Positions 35,645-48,639 of a DNA stretch of 64,000 bases are shown in pieces. This stretch comes from Homalodisca vitripennis (Eukaryota > Arthropoda > Insecta > Hemiptera > Cicadellidae): positions 1-64,000 of the forward strand of contig NW_025778866.1 of the NCBI RefSeq assembly GCF_021130785.1, given 5' to 3'. How positions within the stretch are numbered: the stretch's first letter is position 1; every line of letters starts with the position of its first letter. A program made the translations under genes and the position numbers. The notes under the pieces are model-generated. The model was not told the DNA's origin and did no database searches. It saw only the letters and a list, made by a program, of their open reading frames with translations.

Positions 35645-36961
35645 GTATGGTGATTACATTTTTATAATAAAGTAAAAAATTATTTAAAAACCTGTAATTA
35701 TCCAAAATCATTAAGCGTACTGAATTTAATGCTAATATTACGTTAGATTTTAACGTTTCGCCATTAAACAGTTTTCCTACATAGACAAGAATGAGCTCTA
35801 TGTTGCATCTAATTAGGTAAATTTCCTGTCTATACAATTGTTTCTCCGTCTATCAGCAAGTCTTCTCGACAATCGAATCAGATATATTTTTTGCGTGCTA
35901 ACTCAGCTAAGCCTTTTACGCGACGTGGTGTGTGCCATACTCCTGTATCCTTGTTGAAATACTCACAAAATTCCAAAAAACATTTTCCAAGTGAGCTGAA
36001 GATATATCGTAAAATGTATGGTTCAGGTTGGCTCTATGATAAAAAGTCTTATTTGGAACCTCCTCCTTATGTCACAGAACAGGAATAAAAAGTAATGAAT
36101 ACCTGAACGTTGTTTTTTGCATAATTTAACTATCCATATTACTTTGCAATATAGCAATATTAATTAACTGAAAATCACATTAAATATGAAAGAAGTTAAA
36201 CTAGTTTATATTATAAATAAAATAATTTCAACAGAAACGTCAAAGTCTCTTTAATGTTTTATATCAAAGGTATAATCTATTTAGTTTAATATTTTTAATT
36301 TACCGAAAAGTGTTTTAATTTAGACTCCTTCAGTTCACATATTCGTTTATTGCAATGCAATGTAACCCGAGAACCAGCTTTAATAAATATTTATTTTAGT
36401 ACAGCTATAACATTACATACAATCCCAGTGAGTTATCAACTCGTAATATTGGTTATTTAAACTCGTCCAGAGTTATAATTCATTATAGGCATCTAAAGTG
36501 ATTTAAGTAGAAACAGTTTCTTTTCACTTCTAATGGCTGCAAATATCAGTGCGTTCTTAAGAACCTGACTTAATAATCAACCTCTTAAGGTCTCGCGATT
36601 AGGAGGCAATTTTTTTAGCTTTAGCGTGGTGTTATATAGAATTTAATATACTTTATCGCAATAAATGCAATTTGGGCCGTTGGAAGACAGTGACTAAACG
36701 GGAAATATACACTAATTCAGTGAAGTCCATTAAACAGATTGAAATTTTATTCTCTTGGCTCGGGTTATCTGCAAATGCAACAAGTAACTAAGGCTCAGAA
36801 CCACAATGACCAATCAATTCAACCGACGGCCTTAAACGTGATTATTCCCGCAGTAGTATTCTAACAGATGTAAACCACCTTACAGAGTTTATCACCTTGC
36901 TGTGCAAGTTTGCAAGTCCAGCAATTATGCTCTACACTGGATGGAGAGTTTAAGTCTATAT

Positions 36962-37028
<67 letters not shown>

Positions 37029-38350
37029 GTGTGTGTGTGTGTGTGTTGTGTGTGAAATTTATATTTTTCAGCCAGAACCCACCTAAAACTTGATGTTATG
37101 AAGTTTTAACCTTGTCGTGGATAGAAAAAATAGGTACAAATTCTTAGAAAAGTAAAATAAATTGCGATTACACGAAAGTTTTAATTTTTAAGACTCATTT
37201 ACATAAAGCACCATGTGCACATTATAAAGGCACATTAGAAAGTATTCCGCTTCCAAAAAGATACTGATTCAGTTTTTTTTTCCTTGAAAAATGTTCATTA
37301 ATTTTACTCTATAATATTGATTATAACAACAACCACCCTTTGAACAATACAGTATGGAGTTTATACTTTGCAGTTTACTGTTTTTCAATTTACTTTTTTT
37401 CAATAATTACTTATTTTTGTACAGGAAAAACATTGCCTTATTGTTTACAAAATGCCTTAAAGTGTTATACAAGATTTCAAAACACTGAATTGAGAACCTG
37501 AAAAAAAGCTCTTTATCTGGTTTTGATTAGATTACTGCTGAGCAAACGAGACACAGATCTTTTGTAGATAAGGTGATGTAGAAACGATGCAATTCGAAAA
37601 CAACTAAGTATTCTCATAGCTCAGACAAAGTTCTGACTCTTAAACTACTGAGTCAAACGGAATTTGAAGTAAGTCGATCTGCTTGGTTGGCAGTCAGTGC
37701 TTCGAGCTCATTGTTGTTCTAATACAAAAGAGAAGACCGAGTTGACATATAAACATATAAAGCAAGGTAACTGCTCCATGAAACTTTAAAGAAATAAAAC
37801 ATATTGAATACAGTATTATAATAACAGTTTTCACAATATTACTAATATTTAGACTATTAATTTATGAAAACAACTAGTTTGGAATGGAAATTTCCTTTTT
37901 ACCTGTGGTTTAGTTAAAAATAAACTATATAATACGTGAAATGTATACTATACAGTTTCATAAAATATAATTACATGCGTTAATACTGTAGTCAATAATA
38001 ACAACTATAATCACACTTACAAAATATGTCCATATAAAATAAGAGATGGAATATAAATTGAGTATAACTTTTTTTAATATGGACAGATTTTTGTATATTA
38101 CAAAAAGTCCTTGTTATAATTGGAATGTAAAATTACTAAAATATTTACAGGTTAAACATAATTATGTTTGATACATATTGCTTAAACACACAAACTTACA
38201 GATAAAACTTTTCATCATCTAATTTTGTATACAAATTTCATCACATTTTATAGGAGGATTTCCTCTTCAATTAAATTAATTGAGGAGAGCCTAATTGTAA
38301 AGGCTGATTTGTGGGGATGCGCCTGCAATAAAAAGCCTTTGTTCAATTTA
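35645..38350 (+). repeat. Dispersed repeat family D, longest copy (blocks a, b, c)
   Basis: Block a lies at 35645-36625, block b at 36669-36957, a GT microsatellite at 36959-37054 and block c at 37880-38350. Blocks a and b match 24008-25580 in the same orientation; blocks b and c match 29754-30870 inverted. Block c ends in a near-palindromic stretch (GGATTTCCTCTTCAATTAAA). The 65-codon frame in block a at 35891-36088 is not conserved in the other copy, so the family looks non-coding. Confidence 0.75.
36959..37054. repeat. GT microsatellite
   Basis: A (TG)n tract with a few TTG slips; it immediately follows family D block b. The poly-VC frame through it is an artefact. Confidence 0.97.
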
Positions 38351-40224
38351 TTTATTATAAAGTAAGGTATACAAATAAAGTTAAAGTCAAAAATTCAAAC
38401 CTTTTACTGTCGTGGAAAATACAACATTATATCGCAAAAGTCATATTAAAGTAATCTATAATTTTTTACATTCTTTCACAATACTACATTGAGACATACT
38501 TTTTGCAATTCTTGAACACCAATCATTCGGAAACTCTCTCCACTTAAACTCTAAAAAGCGTTTTTGCGAATTTTTAAAAACCCATGAGCGTTAGTAAAAA
38601 TTTTCATGAAATCGGGCAATCTGTTGATGAAACGGACAACCTGCCCTGCGAGGGCAGATTTTTAAAAAACTACCGTTTTGTGTCGCCCATCGGTAGTTAA
38701 CTCTGCCTCTCGTTTCATATCCATGTACGTCCTTGGCCCCTAGTCTGGGCACGTTTTGACCTAAAGAATGAAACAGCTTTCAATATGCAAAGACATGGCA
38801 GATTGAACACGTGGCAATTCTTTGAAAACTAGTCGCCACGCACGACTCTCTGAAGTTCATGTTGGCTACTGTTTCTGACCACTTTCTTTCGAAGCCTGAA
38901 AACTCTGAAAAAATGTATTTTTTTGAACAAGCTTTCCCACAAAAACCACACCGTAGGAAAAGTGTGGGTTCAGGCCGCAAAACGCCGCCATCAGTACCTG
39001 ACGGGCAGTATTTGGCTACAGACTTTCAAACATAGAATAGCCAGATACTAATTTTGGAAAAACTGAATCAATTTAGACATTCTATGTGAAACCTCGATCA
39101 AGGTAATTTCCAAGGAATTTTTGGAGGATTAAATATTTAGTATGTAGTCTTCCAGCATGATGGACTTGAATAGGAAACGGTCGAACTTAAAATATTCCTT
39201 TAGAGACATCAATTAACCGTTTGCTTGTGAAACATATCATTGGAAAAACTAACTTCTTTTATGATATTTTTAATTTTAAAAACACATTATAAATTAAACA
39301 GTTAAATAACACATGATATGGGTTTTTAATTAATACTGTTTATCTTTACGTGACTAAAGTTTCTTTCTTGAAATATTTACTATCGTTACTTTTGAAAGCC
39401 AAATTGTAGAAAAGTTTCGACAAAAGAATTTAATAAAGTTCTAACGTTAATTAGTAAACAACTTAACGCAACCTCCATTTATAACCCCTTTGTTGACAAA
39501 CGTTTATCTATACATAAAACTACCTATCATGAATGTATGCTAATAAATCTCTAGCTAATACTAAAACCCTTAATACCAATTTGATAATATAGAGTGGCAA
39601 TGTTAGTATCCCCTAAAACGGTGATGATTGACTCAGTCGCTTAGTTTTGTATATGTTTTTATAGTATTTATAATTCCTTTCTTATATTAATAATAAAAAA
39701 TGAGTGGAACATTCTGTGGCCAATATAAACAAATCTATGTTGAACTTGTGACTAATACGGTAGAATAAACTTATATATAAACTTGGTAACTTAAATAATG
39801 TTCTTAGAATATTAATCACGCATGTGTTTACTCAACTTCCAACAGTTGAATTAACCCTTCCCACTATAACTATGTAAATGTGTTTTACAAACATGTTCGA
39901 AACATAATACTTAACTTTTTACGTAATTCCTCCTGCATTTTTTCCAGCTTTTCAGCCTACGTGTACTTTTGATATACAATAGATTATTGATTATATTCCA
40001 CTTTTAAAACCTCTATTCAATTTTAATTTCTGTGGGATAAAACACAACACCATTTTCTATTTAAATTTAACAATTCTTTATATTTCCCTATTGCTAATGC
40101 TAGTAAACGAATATTTATTATCTATAATTCCAACAACGAACAGGAAAATTATTTTATAAATCAAATATTAGTTCGTTTTTATTAGACACATCCAAGGCTC
40201 ATGATTTCCCATCATGCACTGAAA
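38351..40224. other. Mixed sequence with unrecognised GC-richer patch
   Basis: 38520-39030 is richer in G and C. Its minus-strand frame 38780-38980 contains LRCGFCGKACSKK, but I cannot place it in a family. The remainder is AT-rich with no gene seen. Confidence 0.4.
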
Positions 40225-40440
40225 CACTGCAATACAAAAATTGAAGCTGTTCTTCTGTTAGGTACAATAAAGCCCTCTCTTTCAAACTTGAATGAGTTTT
40301 AGAAAGACGAGTGAACAGAACAACTTTTTATAGTCAACATCACTCCAACTTTTTTCCTGCCCTTACATTTGTCCTTCAGATGTACGTCAGAGAACAATAG
40401 GACGCCACGGGGGGACTTCACACATTCGTCAATCGTCTCT
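40225..40440 (-). repeat. Dispersed repeat family E, copy 2 (inverted)
   Basis: Inverted and diverged copy of 34500-34745, colinear through the CTGCCCTTACA core. Confidence 0.7.
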
Positions 40441-42150
40441 TTGTCTTGGTTCTACTTTGCAAAACTCAACCATATTAATAAACTACTCATCTTAGATAAA
40501 CAAAAAGTACCTATTACACTATAGATTTCCCTATTAAAAAAATTTGTATCACAAGCTTCGTAATTAATAACTACAGTAAGAAATAAGATAAAAATGATCC
40601 ATAAACCTTCAATTACATTTACCCTATTAAGGAAAATCCATATTCGCTTATTCAAACATTAACAGAGAGTTCAATGCAGCCAATGGTTTTACTTATTTAA
40701 TGACGCATCTTTCGTCGTTTATTTGTAGATGATTCACTCGTTAAAACTTAAAGGGAGTTTTTCCTAAGAAAACTTTTATAAATGGTTTGAAATTCCCAAC
40801 ATTAAAAATCTTTGATTTGAAACTTGATTAATATATTAATATCGTTTTAAGAACTATACTTGTTTTTCCGTTCTAAGAACTGTAAAGGTAATAAAGAAAC
40901 CTTAATGAACAATCTGTGGTTTATATTTTGTTAATAATTGTTGGTGGAAACTAAAAATGTAGAAAATTGTAAACTTAATATATTGGAATGTATTTAGTAT
41001 TAAGCTTATTATTTAACTAGTTATGATAATTCTGGCTTATGGTAACTGTTTATAATTTTTGAAGACATGTTAGATGTTTACAGATGTTAGGTAAGAAACC
41101 ATGTCTTTTTGAGAGGAACGTTGCCTTTATGATTTTGGATGGATTATACGTTGGTAAAACCGTTTTTTATAGTCCATTTTTCACATTTCCTAATTAATGT
41201 TTTTCTCTCACTACAGTAATGTATGAATGTTTTTTCTTCCAACGATTTGCTTGAGTCACTACAGTTATTTTAAATTTCATGTTTAGTTGAAATTTATTCA
41301 CCATTTTTTTCACGATAAGCACTGTGAAAAAACTCGCCAAAAATTTTGTTAATTATTTTTTAATATGTATATTTTTAATTATTAGTTAGAGCATTTTTTC
41401 TTGATCAGCATTGTTCGTGTAATACAACAAGGCTTAAGTATTTCATTTTTTAAATCACATATACCGTAAATTTTCATGCCTTTTGATATATTTAAAACAT
41501 ATTTTGTAGGCCTAAAATTTAAGTGACACAAATCCAGTAAAATAAAATGTTTAAGAGGCATGGTAAGTTGTTCAAATGCTTTAAGTGGATGGAAGGGTAT
41601 TGCAAACGATGTTCTCCTACTATCATATGGAAAGGGGGTTTAATAATACGATCTAAAGTCTTAAAAAAGCTTTCAGCCAGTAATAATCAGCAAGATGATA
41701 ATATTTCGTCGTTGAATGCCTACTGATGGAATTACGGTAAAACATGATCTAGGATTATTTGGGTTCATATATTGGTTTTGTATCTTTATAACACAATACT
41801 TGCATGTGCATGTATGTGTTACTTCATATCTTTGTATAATACCTATATATTTATTTTATATTCATGAGTTCAATATGAAATTGTAATTATTTATATATAT
41901 TAAGACTATATAATATATATGACATACAGATATGTGAAATAATTTATTTGAAAATGGTTAGAAACGTAAAACCATAGAAGTTGATAGTTTGGCTTGTGTG
42001 GTACGGTAAAATTTATATTAAAGCAATAACGTTTTTTAGATTAACGAAAACACATGTAAGTTTTGCAGATTAAAGATCAAAAAATGAATGATTATTTTAC
42101 TAAAAATTCAAATGTAAATTGCATCAGCGAAAACTATTTTTTATCACCAG
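40441..42150. other. AT-rich sequence, no gene seen
   Basis: Only short chance frames. No repeat structure was noticed apart from AT-rich simple stretches near 41850-41930. Confidence 0.4.
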
Positions 42151-42263
42151 TGAGTGTGAGAGTTATGGGCAACCCTGTCCTATACGCTACCCTCCAGGCA
42201 CGCCAACCTCAGCACCCTAGACACAACTCTGCTTTTACCATTAGTGAGAGTACTCAGAGATAA
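42151..42263 (+). CDS. Possible terminal exon of an unidentified gene
   Basis: A pyrimidine-rich stretch ends in TTATCACCAG at 42150, a plausible splice acceptor. After it the plus strand stays open for about 37 codons, encoding VSVRVMGNPVLYATLQARQP and onward to ISESTQR, with a stop at 42261-42263. Base composition inside this stretch (CCCTGTCC, CTACCCTCCAGGC) is much richer in C than the flanks, as expected of coding sequence in an AT-rich genome. I do not recognise the protein. No partner exon or polyadenylation signal was established, and it could equally be a fragment of a mobile element. Confidence 0.22.
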
Positions 42264-45199
42264 CATGGCTTTTGACTTCCACAACTTTAAGAGTATCTAA
42301 CTATTATGCCTATATATTTATACTTCTTAAAAAAAGTACTAAGTATGTATCTTTTTACCAATTTTTTCTTTTTGTCCTTATCTAAAGCGGTTTTTAGAAA
42401 TGCGTTTCAATGTTTTACATTCATATTTGTGGGTTATATACGCCACTAGTATATTTTAAACATTGATATGTGTATAATAAAGAAAAGTATAAATACAAAA
42501 AATAAAGCTATAATCATGGCAATTTATTAGTTTACTTTTGAAAAATATCGTGTACATTGAAAACTGGTATGTGTAATAAAAAACAGTATTTCAAGTTAAA
42601 ACTCGATTTTGAGAATATTTTGGAAATTAAGCGTAACAAATGATTTCAGACGTTGGGTAGTGTCCCAAACTCTTGATTTGTAATTCGCCTATCATTTCTA
42701 AAAACATATCATACTATTAAATTTATCTATTATGGGTTTTTTCAAAAAATATTTATTTGATTAATAACAACTAGTACATAATTTATATATCAAGTATGGG
42801 ATTGTGAAATTTGTTGCTATAGTTTTGGTAATAAAAAAATTGAGAAACACTGTTTCCCTGTTATTTTTAGTACACTCCACCCTTCCTGGTTGTTTTATTC
42901 TGCTATAGTCACCATAGGGCTGAAGGAACTGAATTCACCAGTAATATGTAGAAATCGACAATTTCATATTTTAATACAACGAACAATTCCCAAAAAGTTA
43001 CAGATTTATTTAAAACATCTTATTAAAGCAGCATCGGGTAAGTCCTTCATCAACTCTTTCCATGTGATTTGAAATATTAATGATTTTTCCTGTAACATAA
43101 GGTCTCATTCTCTTGATTGATTTACGGTTTATTTATTATCGTTTTACGTGTGTCTCAGTTATCTTACATTGTTTTAACATTTCAAAACTTAATTAGTTTA
43201 ACAAACGAAATGACCATGGAAAAATTTCTCCCTTTTTATTAATATTATTTTACATTCCAAAGAGTAAGAAATAATATTTATTGGTTTAGAATAAGTGGAT
43301 TTATGGTAAAGACTTGTACTTCTTCCTAAAGAAAAAAAATAAATATTTAATTAGTATATTAAGGACGGAAAGTATTGAAAATTCAGACCTTTCAAAAAAG
43401 GGCCCTAACCACCATTTTCACGGGGGAAGTAAACCTAGTGTAGTATTAAAAAAGAAATTGAAAAATCTATACAGAAGCCTGCAACGGCTATTGTAAGATA
43501 ATTAGTTTATCTACTTCCCTCATAAACTAGTGTAGAGAAGATTAAAAATTTTTCATATATATACTAAGCTTTTTTAAGATAACTATTTATAACTACGAGA
43601 TATTTACAAAAAAACTTTCACTATGCAAAAAAGGGATAATTGATGGTCATAGTTATTTTGTTTTATAATAAACATTACAACTTTATATGAAAAAATAACT
43701 TAAAAGTGGGCAAAATTATTGTTCGCGTTCACACATACCCTCTTGTTGCATAATATTTTGCACAATTTCGCTCACAATAATAAAATCTATTGTTTATTGT
43801 AGAACAAATCTCTTTTATTCAGGGGGTTTTCTGTATTTTATCATCATGCCAAAATTGGAAACCTAGTTAAATATTCGCTACTTTAACCATAATATGAGAC
43901 AAAATTTTGATCTATTCTTACAGCTGTTTCTACATAACTGTATCCATACAAGTAAGTATCTATTGGGATAGAATTAACTAGTCCCAATACAAATTAGCTG
44001 TCCTAAGCAAAACAACTCGTTCCTATACACAGCAGTTAAAACTTACCTTCAAATGTTTTCATATTTTAAACGTACTATAAGAAAACCAAATAGTTTTTCC
44101 TGTACAGCGGAATTCTCGTGAACCAGGATTTTAAACCCTTGCCATTGGTTTGACACGTGTAGGAATAAGGTGCAGAGAAATAAAATGATTATTAAATAAC
44201 AAGGGCACTTTATAATAATGAAACTATTTTTAGAAGTTTTTCCAAGTATTTAGTCTTACATAGAGGTATATAGTTTTCTCGTGATAAATACAGGCACCCA
44301 CTAATTCTCCCTACTTCCCAATATCCCAGAAATTAACGATTTCGGGACAAAACAAGACTCACATTTTAACGAAAAATACTAAAGCATTTTCATGAAACAT
44401 AAAAACATCAATAGTGTTTCTTTCTTCGTTTGAAGGGTTATTTTTTTGACGATGGAAGGATTCTGAGAAGAAAGCAGGATTTTTTCCGGACATTTTGCCC
44501 ATCGTTCAGTGTGAAACAAGAAATCAGTAACACTAAGTTTTCGAGCCTCGTGCAATACTGATCTCTTTCTTCAGGGTAAATAACTAACCATAATTCATTA
44601 TTAACCAACTAGGTTTAAAAATAAACAAATATTAATCCAACAGCGTCTGTGGCACGCCCTAAATCAGTAATCAACAACCACCAAGTGTTATGGTAGTGAA
44701 ACTTCAGTTAACTCTATAAAACATGCACTTAATAAAAAACTATACACAGACACATAATCATTTAACTGAACTCCTACTGAATATCAGGTCCACAATACGT
44801 CTCTGCATTTCCGTCTACCAACCACCTAAGACTGGGGCCAGAGGGCACATAGCCCAATGACCAATCGTCACTGGCATACGCAAAACAGATAAGGTGGAAA
44901 TAAACAAGTGAATGGGGAGAACAGGAATGGTGGCAGATTTTGTTTATTGATTGTGTTCATGCTAGATGAACTTCTTAAAACCCATACTGAGTACATCCGC
45001 ATTAGTTGATTTACATAATATCAGAATCCGTTATAACAATTGTGCCAACCAAAATTCTGCCTCAATAATCGACTGACCGGTTTGACCTGATTTGGGTTTG
45101 TGTGCCAATTAATGTAATGGATGTTGCCCCAAAAAATTTCCTTTTGAAGAAAGAAATGATTGGTTACCGATATATATGGTGTTGGCTTCATCCCCAATT
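42264..45199. other. AT-rich sequence, no gene supported
   Basis: Frames at 42890-43072 and 43314-43496 have no recognised domain. A less AT-rich stretch at 44500-45000, including TTTCGAGCCTCGTGCAATAC and CTTTCTTCAGG, looks like repeat-derived non-coding DNA but was not matched to anything else here. Confidence 0.4.
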
Positions 45200-45262
45200 C
45201 ATAGAGAGAAGAGAGAGAGATGAGAGAGAGATGAGAGAGATAGAGAGAGAGAGAGAGACGAT
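45200..45262. repeat. GA microsatellite
   Basis: An imperfect (GA)n tract with ATGA interruptions; the frame across it is an artefact. Confidence 0.95.
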
Positions 45263-45369
45263 GAGAACATCCTTTTTATTCTACAATCATCAAGATATGA
45301 GTGAAAGCGTCAATACAGTCTTCAAATTTTCAAATACATGTTGATGTTAGACTAGACTTGCAAAAGTTG

Positions 45370-46350
45370 AAGTTATTGTCCTTCCCAATAGAGAGAACTC
45401 CATTCAACTGACATAGAATGGGCCCTGCATGCAAAGACCAACCACCTCCATCTAGGTGTCGTTCTTGAAACGGTGAGATGCTTCCCTCATGTTCGGTTCA
45501 GCTCATCCGGAAGGAGATTGAAGATATCTAGGATACCTCGCGTATGGAAGGTTTCTTCAGAAAACAGCTCTTGTGCTATGAGAAAGATAGGTTGAAAATT
45601 GTTCGCATGTCCTGGTTCGGTGCTGTTGGATAGCTGAATTCTTATCCGGTGAGCTGCTATTTGCAGGAGCTTTCCATTTATAGTTGCCAAAGATGGAAGC
45701 TGATAGATGCCACGGTTTAGGATTTCCCACTTCACGGAAGGTTTCCCCTACAGCCTTCACGGAATTTCCCAGTCAAGTCATTGCTTCCCTAATCGCCCTC
45801 TTCTGGATAATTAGGATTCTCTCCAAATTGAGTAGCAGACGATCCACTCCACAAAGCGATCCCATATGTCCATATGTCTATCAAACAAGGCAAAGTAAGT
45901 CCGCTCTGACTGCCTCCTCATTTCCCCACAGCTACACATTCTTTTTAATGGCAAATAAAGGCAGGTGCTAAGATCACCTGCAAAAAGACAATCCTATATG
46001 ATTCTATCCTAAGAGAGGTCGACAATCCCAACAACAACACCCGGTTGGTTGGTTGTTGCATTTGTCGATCAGAAGGTTTGGGATACCAACTTATTAGCTT
46101 TTTCTTTGGTCCGAAACAGCAAACTGCCTGCTTTGTTTTTTCCTCGTTTAGAACCAAGTCATTCCTGGAGCTCAGTAGGTCATGAGGCCACACTCAAAGC
46201 AATGCAAGGTAATTGACCTCAACTGAATCCACAGTTCTTCCCTGATGACTAAGATGACGGTTAACTCGGCATACATTATAGCAATTTGCCGATACGGGTT
46301 TGACATTAAGATGGTAAAGTCCCAGTCTTCATACTCCACCTATATATTGA
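45370..46350 (-). pseudogene. LINE reverse transcriptase 3' half, separated by a nested insertion
   Basis: Minus-strand translation from 46300 downward gives IAIMYAELTVILV at the place of the YADD catalytic box (about 46245-46285). It continues as LSSRNDLVLNEEKTKQAVCC, the motif D region, and later pieces such as RGIYQLPSLATINGKLLQIA and DIFNLLPDEL near 45490-45720, which fit the C-terminal part of a LINE polyprotein. The upstream half of the same reverse transcriptase lies at 48616-50260 on the same strand and stops at LFTND, just before the missing YADD block. The catalytic box is damaged (YAEL). Right boundary 46350 is approximate, within about 50 bp. Confidence 0.78.
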
Positions 46351-46374
46351 CCTCAAGGCATGTACCACTGCACT

Positions 46375-48615
46375 CTTCTTCCTTGCTGTGGTAACCTTGT
46401 GCTGAGGTGGAGGAGTGTAACTGAATACGCCTTGATGTGAACAAGTGAGCTGGCCCTTGACGATATTTCTCTCCATTGTATTATGAAATTCTGCAGTTAG
46501 CGATCATTATCATTCCTCAACCTTACCCATGATACTTTCAACATGCTCATGGCTGCCCGGGAATCTTTCCCTCTATATCTCAAAATTGGTTATATAACAC
46601 ACCTATCTTCAAGTCTGGTTCTCCCGCATGACGTCCAAGAATTATCGCCCAGTAATTGTTTCAGTCCATAAATTGGCCAAAGATCTCTTTTGAACTCCCG
46701 CATGGTTTTCTTGAAAGGAGGTTGTCATTTCCATTCTGAAGGGATGTTATCTAATGCCTGAAGCAACATTGCCTTTATGAATAGGACGCTTCGACGACTA
46801 CTATATCTACTAGCCTTGCCAAGATCACATTTCTCCAGCTGCCTATCTCAGAATCTCATCAGGTGGACTCCCAATATACACACGACTTCTCTAAAGCTTT
46901 CGATACGTTGTAAGAGCCATGAACACCTGGTGCGCTATAGCTTGAAGCTATTGTGACTCAGTGGAGAGCCTCTTTGATGTGGTTTGAAGAGCTATCCTTA
47001 TCTTCGTGGGTCGTTCTCTTCGAGACTCGGGTTGCTGGGCTCCCTGTTTTGTCGAAGCTTATCTCTGCTTAATATCCAGGTGTGCCTCAGGGATCGCTGT
47101 TGGGGCCCTGTTTCTCTTCTCCAATATTTTATCAATGACTCTAGTCCAGTACACCCAAGTTTATCAAAAAGTTTTTACATTCTTCGCCGATGAATGCTAG
47201 ATTCTTTATGAACAATAAAAACCGCTCAACGATTGCCAAAGCTTTACAGAAACAGTATTTATCTGTTGATGAACGTGTTGTTAATGATAATGGACATGTC
47301 GATTATAAAATATTTCTCCAAATGCTCTATGATATCTTTCTCCAGTGTCTAGCACACCTATCATATTCCGCTTACCCCCTTGAAAGATCAACCCACTCGC
47401 GTTTCTCATCTGATGATAAAAAGACCTTGGAGTCATGCCTTTTCTCCTAATTTTAAACCCTCAAGAAACATACTTAACTTTATTTGTAAGATAGCGTAAT
47501 TCTGCCCTATACCATACTTCGTCAACGGAACAGCCTCGCAAAATGTGTTCTCCTATTATATGCTCTAACGGATCCTTTAGCTATCCATCTGGGTGAGACC
47601 CTTACTGGGAATAGTTTCTTCACCGCCTGTTTTGGAGCCCTCTTACTTGATTGGGACAGATTGATGGACTTGAGAACGTTCAAACCCTTTACGTCCGTTT
47701 TGGTTGGGTGTGCAGCTACTTCGCTACCGCACTGCCCAATTCATGATATGCAACATTCCAGTTGAACTTGATGCCACTTCACAAAGACGAAAGTAATCAA
47801 TGACCATACTGTTCCTGAGGAAGCTGATTAACTCGAACATTGATGCCCCCAGATCTACTTGTCCAAGCCTGGACTTCCGCACTTCTCTCGACACCTGCGG
47901 CCACACCCATCTTTTCGCCTAGACGTCAGGTATTCGACCCAGTACTTGTTCCACAGCACTTTTCCCCTCGCCTCCAGCTGCTGGCCAAAAGCATGCCGAG
48001 ACGACATTGAATCTGTTTTGTACAGGTGAGGAGACCTTCAAAAAGGATTTGTTGGACTGGAAGGCACTGCATTGAATCTGTATTCTCGGCAATCAAAAAC
48101 TGTAAGTTATTATTATAGCATATGGTGCCATGTTCATTACTTTTTTCTAATTCTATTTACTTATTATGATCCTCAATATTTATTATAAATTAGTATGTTT
48201 ATTTATTTGTTATCGTTTTTAAATTTATTACGAATTCATATAGATTCTATTTTGTTAAACTCTAATACTTAGGTTTAATATTTATTACAATTAATGTAGA
48301 TTTTATTACCTTTACTAATTATAATTTATTGTAAATCATATAGCTTTATTTATTGTTAATATTGTTGCATAGTTGTTAGCTGTATTGTTCCCTGCCATTT
48401 TTTAATAATTAGTTTTAAAAGTCCAGTCGCATGTTTGGCTTGTCCCTTCCTCATAACCGTAAGTTTTTTTTTAAGTTTTAAAGTCCGTTGCATTTTGGCT
48501 TTGGGCCCTTTGAGTGTAAAAGTATTAAGTCATCTTGAGAAACTTTGTAAAACTGTAACACGTTGTAAAAATTGGTCCTTTTTGACCGTTGGGAAGTTAA
48601 ATAAATAAAATAAAA
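46375..48615 (+). mobile_element. 5'-truncated LINE inserted in the minus-strand LINE
   Basis: Plus-strand pieces follow LINE order. First LDVNK-AGP (about 46434-46460), where related proteins have NKGAGPDGI; then WLYNTPIFKSGS (46590-46625) and TSKNYRPVIV (46634-46663), the fingers entry. A PGVPQGSLLGP-like block follows at 47070-47110, with a frame-broken FADEC box (47182-47200) where FADD is expected. C-terminal remnants run to about 48060. An AT-rich 3' UTR follows and ends in the tail AAATAAATAAAATAAAA (48599-48615), a normal LINE 3' tail. ORF1 and endonuclease are absent, so the copy is 5'-truncated at about 46375 (approximate). I could not find a convincing target duplication. It is less GC-rich than its host element. 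Confidence 0.8.
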
Positions 48616-48639
48616 GTCATTAGTAAACAATATAAACAT

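Noticed and set aside
36902..37093. Cysteine/valine-rich small protein
   Set aside because: It is the translation of a GT microsatellite.
30560..38350. CRISPR-like array from repeated blocks
   Set aside because: Repeats are hundreds of bp long, few, inverted in part and diverged. No regular spacer pattern exists.
38780..38980. Zinc-finger-like protein (CGFCGKACSKK)
   Set aside because: Two close Cys pairs without matching His/Cys partners at finger spacing; a single short frame without support.
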